Of a DNA stretch of 10,491 nt, positions 6,450 to 10,491 are shown in pieces (positions within the stretch are counted from its first letter, which is position 1; each line of letters opens with the position of its first letter). Below the pieces are notes generated by a model, which searched no databases, had not been told where the DNA came from, and saw nothing but the letters and a program-made list of their open reading frames with translations. Made by a program: the position numbers and the translations under genes. This DNA comes from Candidatus Zixiibacteriota bacterium (GTDB lineage Bacteria > Zixibacteria > MSB-5A5 > GN15 > FEB-12): the NCBI GenBank assembly GCA_030642845.1, contig DAOWMZ010000031.1:1-10491 (forward strand), read 5' to 3'.

Positions 6450-6465
6450 CCGGGATTAATCCCGG
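6450..6465. repeat. Perfect 16-bp palindrome CCGGGATTAATCCCGG
   Basis: A GC-flanked perfect palindrome lies about 25 bases upstream of the ATG at 6425. Read from the minus strand it is in the 5' leader of the membrane gene, just before the AGGAGG. No T-run follows. It may be an operator, a leader hairpin, or one copy of a dispersed palindromic repeat. Confidence 0.45.
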
Positions 6466-6584
6466 CTTCAGAATTCAATGGATATAATATATTATCGACT
6501 CGGCGTACTATCTTCTTTATAAATATATGTTAATTTGAGATCATTAAAGATAGAGCAGATTAGTACAAAATGGCTATAAGGCTG

Positions 6585-6613
6585 TTGATATTGATACTAC
6601 TTTTAGATAAATT
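6585..6613 (+). promoter_or_regulatory. Candidate sigma-70-type promoter of the flavin-binding protein gene
   Basis: TTGATA (6585-6590, five of six) is followed after 17 bases by TAAATT (6608-6613, four of six). The predicted start near 6620 leaves about 38 bases to the ATG at 6658. Confidence 0.4.
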
Positions 6614-6657
6614 GGCAAAAAGTTGAACAGTAATAAATATATTCGTGGATGAATTAT

Positions 6658-7263
6658 ATGCGGAAATCAAAAAAACAAAGTACTGATAAAGAGAGAATTC
6701 TGGAAATATTGGCTACAACTGAAGTTGGCAATTTAGGGATAATAGTACCCAATGGATACCCCAGAGTTGTGCCGGTTAATTATTGGAACGAAGATACAAA
6801 TATTTATATTCATGGGGCTTTGACCGGTGAAAAATTTAATTCTCTCAAAGAATCACCCAAAGTGACTTTTAATGTCAATATCGAACATTCGATAATACCA
6901 TCATATTGGATCTCAGAAAATCACTCGCAAGGGGCAACTCAGTATTATGAGTCAATCCAAATCAATGGGACAGGATATATTGAGAATGATTTTGAAATCA
7001 AAGCTAAAGTCCTGCAGGGACTGATGGAGAAGTATCAGCCGGAAGGAAAGTTTCTAAAAGTCAGACCGGATGAAAAGGAGTATAAGAAAGCTTTTAAGAT
7101 AACCGGTATTTTCAAAGTCGTTCCGGATAAAGTTGATTTTAAAATCAGTCTTGGTCAGACATACTCAAATGAGATTCAAAAGAAAATAATAGATCATCTA
7201 AGAGAAAGAAACAGTACAAGGGATCAAACCACCATAGAAGCTATCCGCAGGATGATTGGGTAA
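6658..7263 (+). CDS. Pyridoxamine 5'-phosphate oxidase-related FMN-binding protein (NimA-like)
   Basis: A cytoplasmic split-barrel flavoprotein of about 201 residues, in the range usual for the NimA/COG3467 branch of the PNPOx-like superfamily. These bind FMN or related flavins and include nitroimidazole reductases, but most members have no known substrate. The sequence shows the family order: N-terminal MRKSKKQ, the strand pair VGNLGIIVPNGYPRVVPVNYW, the cofactor-contact segment IYIHGALTGEKFNSLKESPKVTF, a middle strand ESIQINGTGYIEND, then a helix (KAKVLQGLMEKYQPEGKF) and a final strand pair. The start at 6658 is preferred over the ATG at 6649 because relatives begin with an MRR/MRK-type sequence and GTGGAT lies seven bases upstream, whereas 6649 has no spaced Shine-Dalgarno. 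It is a single gene transcribed away from the membrane-protein gene. Reductase activity cannot be claimed from sequence alone. Confidence 0.82.
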   Translation: MRKSKKQSTDKERILEILATTEVGNLGIIVPNGYPRVVPVNYWNEDTNIYIHGALTGEKFNSLKESPKVTFNVNIEHSIIPSYWISENHSQGATQYYESIQINGTGYIENDFEIKAKVLQGLMEKYQPEGKFLKVRPDEKEYKKAFKITGIFKVVPDKVDFKISLGQTYSNEIQKKIIDHLRERNSTRDQTTIEAIRRMIG

Positions 7264-7273
7264 TATATTCTTT

Positions 7274-7299
7274 GGGGCAGACGAGGACGTCTGCCGCCC
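7274..7299 (-). repeat. REP-like palindrome, copy B
   Basis: GGCAGACG (7276-7283) and CGTCTGCC (7288-7295) form a perfect 8-bp stem around AGGA. The minus-strand reading matches the element at 5721-5745 in 20 of 25 positions. It lies right after the stop codon of the flavin-binding gene. It has no T-run, so it is a repeat or an mRNA-end stabilising hairpin rather than a standard terminator. Confidence 0.5.
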
Positions 7300-7317
7300 A
7301 CAATGATTATTTCATTA

Positions 7318-7348
7318 TTATCGGCTCCCTTACTTAGGGAGCCGATAA
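7318..7348. terminator. Hairpin between convergent genes, probable bidirectional terminator
   Basis: TTATCGGCTCCCT (7318-7330) pairs perfectly over 13 bp with AGGGAGCCGATAA (7336-7348) around TACTT. It sits between the convergent 3' ends at 7263 and 7362. The downstream T-tract is weak on both sides (ACAAAATTTT on plus), so efficiency is uncertain despite the very stable stem. Confidence 0.65.
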
Positions 7349-7361
7349 CAAAATTTTGTAT

Positions 7362-8357
7362 CTACGGTACTAAATAATCAGGTGAGCGGGGAAGTTCTAC
7401 AGCACTTTTAATACTTATCTCAATGTCCTTAGTCACCAACACTGATTGGATTACTCTTTCAAAACCGATTCCACAGCCGGAAGATTGCCCCTGTCCCTGT
7501 TTGAGAACATCAAAATACCAGTCAAACTGTTCCGGATCTACACCACTGTCCACAATGTGATTATACATATATGATTCCAAAAATTGTTTCTTACAAAGTT
7601 CCGCCGATCCTTCTCGCACAGCACCGCCGACTGCCTCTCCAACATCCGGGAGTAATAAATCACAGCAGAGGGTCTCCGACCCTTTTCTTTTCATTGAGAA
7701 GAATTTAATAACGCCACCCTGTTTAGGTTTTGGATCAGCCGGGTAATGAGTTACAAAAGTTGGTAAATGATTAAGTATATTACACAGAGTGTGTTCTTCA
7801 TCATTTCCGAAATCATCACCATAATCGACACTAAATCCATTTTTATTCAAAAGATCAACGGCATCGGCATATTTGATTTTGTTGAAGGGGAGAGTAACAT
7901 AGCTTTCCAGAATATGATTGGTCATCATCAGATTTGCCGCAGAATACATTGATTTTAATAATCCTTCGACGAGGTTCATCAACCCGTCCAATTCAAAATC
8001 CCGTCCCTCGAATTCTATCAGAGTGAATTCACATAAATGTCGATTGGTTACTTTCTTTTCCTGGCGAAATGAGGAGCCAACTGTAAAAACACGGTTATGG
8101 GCATGAGTAAAGGCTTCCAGATATAATTGTCCTGTTTGCCGCAGAAACATGCTCTGTTCTTCACCTATAGCATTAAACATAGTAACCGGGATGGCATTGG
8201 GGAACCATTCACATGACCCGGTAGCACCAGTGATATGGGGGACGCAAATCTCCAGAAAAGAATTTTGTTCAAACCATTTTCTGGTGCTTGTTAAAAGTTT
8301 TGACCGCAGCATTGTTGTTTCCGACAGAGACCCCTTCATAACATCGAAGTGACGCAT
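7362..8357 (-). CDS. AsnRS-like catalytic core without anticodon-binding domain; probable archaeal-type asparagine synthetase A
   Basis: A 331-residue class II aminoacyl-tRNA-synthetase core of the AspRS/AsnRS subgroup. It lacks the N-terminal OB-fold anticodon-binding domain (about 100 residues) of true AsnRS. Motif 2 is present near residues 97-114 (SSFRQEKKVTNRHLCEFTLIE) and motif 3 near 294-302 (GCGIGFERV), with the AsnRS-type segment DLLLPDVGEAVGGAVRE and a final LPRSPDYLVP. The known precedent is the archaeal asparagine synthetase of Pyrococcus, an AsnRS paralogue that amidates aspartate with ammonia via aspartyl-adenylate. Assignment here is by analogy; another adenylation role is possible. 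The ATG at 8357 is preferred over the GTG at 8360 because AGGAGG (8368-8363) is then spaced by five bases. Its leader contains an attenuator-like structure. An asparaginase gene lies beyond the next gene, supporting an asparagine context. It may be annotated as asparagine--tRNA ligase by similarity, but it should not charge tRNA unaided. Confidence 0.8.
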   Translation of the reverse strand: MRHFDVMKGSLSETTMLRSKLLTSTRKWFEQNSFLEICVPHITGATGSCEWFPNAIPVTMFNAIGEEQSMFLRQTGQLYLEAFTHAHNRVFTVGSSFRQEKKVTNRHLCEFTLIEFEGRDFELDGLMNLVEGLLKSMYSAANLMMTNHILESYVTLPFNKIKYADAVDLLNKNGFSVDYGDDFGNDEEHTLCNILNHLPTFVTHYPADPKPKQGGVIKFFSMKRKGSETLCCDLLLPDVGEAVGGAVREGSAELCKKQFLESYMYNHIVDSGVDPEQFDWYFDVLKQGQGQSSGCGIGFERVIQSVLVTKDIEISIKSAVELPRSPDYLVP

Positions 8358-8381
8358 CACTACCTCCTGTAAATTGATTAT

Positions 8382-8412
8382 AAAAAAAAGCCACCCAAAT
8401 TAATGAGTGGCT
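8382..8412 (-). terminator. Rho-independent terminator inside the leader of the AsnRS-like gene (attenuator)
   Basis: On the minus strand AGCCACTC (8412-8405) pairs with GGGTGGCT (8396-8389) over 8 bp with one T-G pair around an 8-base loop, followed directly by eight T residues. It ends 14 bases before the AGGAGG of the gene it precedes. A terminator facing its own downstream gene is the hallmark of transcription attenuation or of a riboswitch expression platform. Confidence 0.75.
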
Positions 8413-8417
8413 AATAA

Positions 8418-8482
8418 TTGCCAGTACGAGGGAAACGGCGACAGTGCCGAAGAGACTAAGCACTTTGGCACCACACAGGCAA
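8418..8482 (-). promoter_or_regulatory. Structured leader element with alternative hairpins upstream of the attenuator
   Basis: A closing stem (TTGCC with GGCAA, 8482-8478 and 8422-8418) encloses a 9-bp hairpin, GTGCCAAAG (8471-8463) with CTTCGGCAC (8452-8444), holding one A-C mismatch on the minus strand. CTTCGGCAC could instead use its CGGC to pair with the GCCG that follows (CGGC-ACTGTC-GCCG), so two folds exclude each other. It lies immediately upstream of the terminator at 8412-8382. No known riboswitch class is recognised. Confidence 0.45.
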
Positions 8483-8545
8483 GAGACCTGATTTCAAGTC
8501 AATAAGTAATATTAGTCTGATTTTCAATCCTCTGATCTTAGGCAT
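8456..8545 (-). CDS. Possible leader peptide ORF, 29 codons
   Basis: A short frame starts at the ATG at 8545-8543, with AAGGA (8556-8552) six bases upstream, and begins MPKIRGLKIRLILLIDLKSG. It stops at a TAG (8458-8456) that falls exactly in the loop of the leader hairpin 8471-8444. A ribosome ending here would cover the 5' arm of that hairpin. The peptide is rich in Leu, Ile and Lys and contains no Asn or Asp-Asn run, so classical attenuation sensing asparaginyl-tRNA is not supported. The spacing and stop position make it worth listing, but a frame of this size can arise by chance. Confidence 0.25.
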   Translation of the reverse strand: MPKIRGLKIRLILLIDLKSGLLPVWCQSA

Positions 8546-8645
8546 AACTCTTCCTTTTGCAGAATATTCCGTATTTCACATAGGCAAAAAATTCACGAAA
8601 TAGTCCGCTTACATCCCAATTCTTAATATTGTTCCTTAAAATCCA

Positions 8646-8674
8646 ACAGTAATTAATTGTTTAATAATTGTCAA
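8646..8674 (-). promoter_or_regulatory. Promoter candidate for the AsnRS-like gene and its long leader
   Basis: On the minus strand a perfect TTGACA (8674-8669) is followed after 17 bases by TACTGT (8651-8646), which keeps the three most conserved -10 positions (T, A and final T). Transcription from about 8639 gives a leader near 280 bases. It lies 41 bases after the stop codon of the isomerase-like gene, so the AsnRS-like gene can be transcribed on its own. Confidence 0.45.
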
Positions 8675-8714
8675 GTTTAAATCTTTAAAAAAGTAAAATA
8701 ATGTAATTAATGGC

Positions 8715-9470
8715 TCAAATAAATCCATTATCTCCAAGAAATACAACAGATTTGCGGGTGTCATCAAACCCTGTCTCTAACGTCCAGATAGCTTCCGGGG
8801 TGTATTTATTAAGTGTTTCGCATACTTCAATGATTGGGATCGTTCCCTTTTCAAGCCCCAAATGTTCATCTTTTTCACCATAATTATTATGTAAATGAAC
8901 ATAGCCGATTTTATCTTTAAGATTTTTTATCCATTCCGAAGCAGGCATTTTTGAACAGCAGTTAGTATGGCCGATATCGAGGCAGATATCAAAGTTTGGT
9001 CTGTTTACTGCTTCTACGACTTCAGACATGATTTCATGGTCAAGTTCAAGGTGGTTTTCAATATGATATTTAAATTGATGTTCTTTACTATCAAGAAAGT
9101 CGAGCCAAAATTTGGCTGATCTTTCTATCCAGTGTTTTGGACAACTTGTTTTAGGTACGTAACCATGATGTAGTACCACATGTTTTACACCCAGTTTAAC
9201 AGCAACATCATAAGCCAGATCAAAACGGTTACGGGTGACTTCCCTTATCATTGGATCAAAACTCCCCGGACATAAATCCCCAAATGGACCATGCATAGAT
9301 ACTCTATCTATTCCTTTTGATAATTCAAGATGTTTCTCTATAGCCATCGGATCTCTGTTAAGAAATTCGGGATTATAAAATGCCTGAACTTCTAAACCTA
9401 AACTAAACTCCCCACACAGCGGGATAAAGTCCCCGATATGGGCATCATCACAGATTATTAGTTGTTTCAT
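8715..9470 (-). CDS. Sugar phosphate isomerase/epimerase-like protein (xylose isomerase-like TIM barrel)
   Basis: A 251-residue cytoplasmic TIM-barrel protein of the AP-endonuclease-2/xylose-isomerase-like superfamily, whose members bind divalent metals and isomerise sugars or inositol derivatives or cleave DNA at abasic sites. Visible strand-end motifs are HGPFGDL (60-66), VVLHHGY (98-104), IENHLELD (137-144), CLDIGHTN (163-170), YVHLHNNYGEKDEH (190-203) and WTLETGF (229-235). Glu138, Asp165, His168, His194 and Glu232 are good metal or catalytic candidates. The full length is close to that of single-domain epimerases, so it appears intact. AAGGA lies five bases upstream of the ATG at 9470. 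It is divergent from the asparaginase gene and upstream of the AsnRS-like gene on the same strand, but a separate promoter for the latter suggests no obligate operon. The substrate cannot be told from sequence. Confidence 0.8.
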   Translation of the reverse strand: MKQLIICDDAHIGDFIPLCGEFSLGLEVQAFYNPEFLNRDPMAIEKHLELSKGIDRVSMHGPFGDLCPGSFDPMIREVTRNRFDLAYDVAVKLGVKHVVLHHGYVPKTSCPKHWIERSAKFWLDFLDSKEHQFKYHIENHLELDHEIMSEVVEAVNRPNFDICLDIGHTNCCSKMPASEWIKNLKDKIGYVHLHNNYGEKDEHLGLEKGTIPIIEVCETLNKYTPEAIWTLETGFDDTRKSVVFLGDNGFI

Positions 9471-9504
9471 GTTTGTCCTTATCTATAATTAGATTTGAGT
9501 ATAT

Positions 9505-9534
9505 AATATAGAAATAAGTAGCATATTTTGTAAA
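9505..9534 (-). promoter_or_regulatory. Promoter candidate of the isomerase-like gene
   Basis: On the minus strand TTTACA (9534-9529, five of six) and TATATT (9510-9505, five of six) are spaced by 18 bases. The start near 9498 leaves about 28 bases before the ATG at 9470, with AAGGA in between. The 112-bp gap 9471-9582 must also hold the asparaginase promoter, for which I see no convincing pair. Confidence 0.4.
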
Positions 9535-9582
9535 TGTTTATATTTTATCAAAAGAATGAAATAAAAATGATATTGGATAAAC

Positions 9583-10491
9583 ATGGATAAAAAAGTAGAA
9601 ATATTAGCGCGCGTGTACAGGGGGAAAGCTGTCGAAGCTATTCATTATGGAGCTATTGCGGTTGTTAATGCCAAAGGCCAATTAACTCATTATGTGGGCG
9701 ATCCTTATCAGCCGTTTATGACCCGATCTTCAATTAAACCATTTCAAATAATGCCGCTTTTTATCTCCGGTGCTGCAGATCATTATAAGTTTTCACCAAA
9801 ACAATTAGCCATTATGTGCGGCTCTCATGTCGGTTCCGATGAACATTATGATATAGTATCACAAAATCTCAAAATTGCAGACAATAAACCTGAAAATCTA
9901 AAATGCGGTTGTCATTGGCCGTTAGGCATGATGATAGAGCAAAATTATCCTCTAAACGGTGAGGATAAAGATCCGGTCCGTCATAACTGTTCAGGAAAAC
10001 ATTCAGGTTTTTTGGCTCTCGCTAAATATCTAAACGATGATATTATTGAATATCTCAATCCTGACAGCAAAACCCAACAATTAATTAAAGAGACTTTGTC
10101 CGAATTTTGTGAGTATCCAATAGAAAAAATGTATTGTGGTGTAGATGGCTGTAGTGCCCCGAATTATCCATTGCCGCTCTATAATATGGCTCTTGGTTTC
10201 AAAAAAATAATGAATGGAGATGCTACCGGTAAGGTTACGGCTGATATTCTTAAGAGAATAAAAGAAGCAATGACGACTTACCCGGAAATGGTTTCAGGGG
10301 AAAAACGGCTTGATTTGGATTTATCTCGATCTTTCAAGGGGAAATTGATTAGTAAAGTTGGAGCCGAATCGATCGAAGGGATTGCTTTTTCTGATCCACC
10401 TGTCGGAATTGCAGTGAAAATTCATGACGGCAATCAGAGAGCTTTGGGTGCGATTTGTCTTTCAATTTTCAAACAATTAGGTTATATTAAA
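9583..10491 (+). CDS. L-asparaginase, Rhizobium-type asparaginase II family (3' end outside window)
   Basis: The frame runs from the ATG at 9583 to the last base (303 codons, no stop), which is most of a family protein of about 330 residues. It converts L-asparagine to L-aspartate and ammonia. Signature blocks are VYRGKAVEAIHYGAIAVVN (11-29), RSSIKPFQ (48-55) with the S49-x-x-K52 nucleophile motif, CGSHVG with Ser81, HNCSGKH (134-140), GVDGCSAP (186-193) and KVGAE (258-262). The residues Cys136, Lys139 and Cys190 coincide, one position shifted, with the zinc ligands I remember from the Rhizobium etli ReAV enzyme (Cys135, Lys138, Cys189), and Ser49, Lys52 and Ser81 with its catalytic Ser48, Lys51 and Ser80. 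It is unrelated to the E. coli AnsA/AnsB fold. No signal peptide is present, so it is cytoplasmic. The Shine-Dalgarno is weak (TTGGAT, a few bases upstream). It is divergent from the isomerase-like gene. Confidence 0.9.
   Translation, partial: MDKKVEILARVYRGKAVEAIHYGAIAVVNAKGQLTHYVGDPYQPFMTRSSIKPFQIMPLFISGAADHYKFSPKQLAIMCGSHVGSDEHYDIVSQNLKIADNKPENLKCGCHWPLGMMIEQNYPLNGEDKDPVRHNCSGKHSGFLALAKYLNDDIIEYLNPDSKTQQLIKETLSEFCEYPIEKMYCGVDGCSAPNYPLPLYNMALGFKKIMNGDATGKVTADILKRIKEAMTTYPEMVSGEKRLDLDLSRSFKGKLISKVGAESIEGIAFSDPPVGIAVKIHDGNQRALGAICLSIFKQLGYIK

Noticed and set aside
8382..8412. T-box riboswitch, suggested by GGGTGG upstream of a synthetase-like gene
   Set aside because: GGGTGG here is the 3' arm of the terminator and is followed directly by the T-run; the required ACC(A/G)CG continuation and the stem I/specifier features are absent.
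8269..8463. 64-codon minus-strand frame overlapping the AsnRS-like start
   Set aside because: It runs through the attenuator hairpin and terminator and then out of frame into the synthetase gene; its apparent hydrophobicity comes from the T-rich terminator.

Overview
The window reads as chromosomal DNA from an AT-rich, free-living bacterium with a diderm-type secretion style. The best taxonomic hint is the C-terminus of the secreted protease at 319-2568. It carries two dockerin-like segments of the VADLVYLVDYLF type behind PKD-like and cohesin-like modules, an architecture I associate from memory with uncultured FCB-superphylum bacteria such as candidate phylum Zixibacteria. This is an inference, not a proof. 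No rRNA, tRNA, CRISPR array, integrase or transposase is visible.

Layout. 1-143 (minus) is the start of an ECF sigma factor with a premature stop, running off the left edge. 319-2568 (minus) is a secreted papain-family peptidase with a long modular tail. The 310-bp divergent region 2569-2878 holds a good sigma-70-type promoter on each side and a 24-bp palindrome that looks like an operator. 2879-4468 (plus) is a triple-PAS regulator ending in a LuxR-type helix-turn-helix. 4581-4904 (plus) is a small GIY-YIG protein, followed by a hairpin cluster and a strong terminator. 5088-5319 (plus) is a dead ABC-transporter ATPase fragment. 5405-5665 (plus) is a small single-span membrane protein. 5666-5960 holds no gene but has a repeat-like palindrome, a bidirectional terminator and a tandem hairpin array. 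5961-6425 (minus) is a four-span DUF5684-like membrane protein, divergent from a PNPOx/NimA-like flavin-binding protein at 6658-7263 (plus). A GC-rich palindrome and a 13-bp terminator hairpin separate that gene from the convergent asparaginyl-tRNA-synthetase-like gene at 7362-8357 (minus). The 357-bp leader of that gene (8358-8714) holds a promoter, a possible 29-codon ORF, a switch-like hairpin and a rho-independent terminator just ahead of the ribosome-binding site. 8715-9470 (minus) is a TIM-barrel sugar isomerase/epimerase-like protein. It is divergent from 9583 to the right edge (plus), an L-asparaginase of the Rhizobium-type II family, cut off by the window end.

How the genes may work together. 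The right third links an anticodon-domain-less AsnRS paralogue (the archaeal-type asparagine synthetase A family is the best-known precedent) with an asparaginase, so asparagine synthesis and breakdown may be encoded side by side. The synthetase-like gene has a leader that looks built for transcription attenuation. This is the most interesting unit in the window. The left third may be a regulator/secreted-protease pair sharing one operator. The middle (about 4900-6000) looks like a decay zone, with a truncated gene, repeat-like palindromes and several terminators. The sigma fragment and the ABC fragment each carry one premature stop codon in otherwise well-preserved coding sequence.
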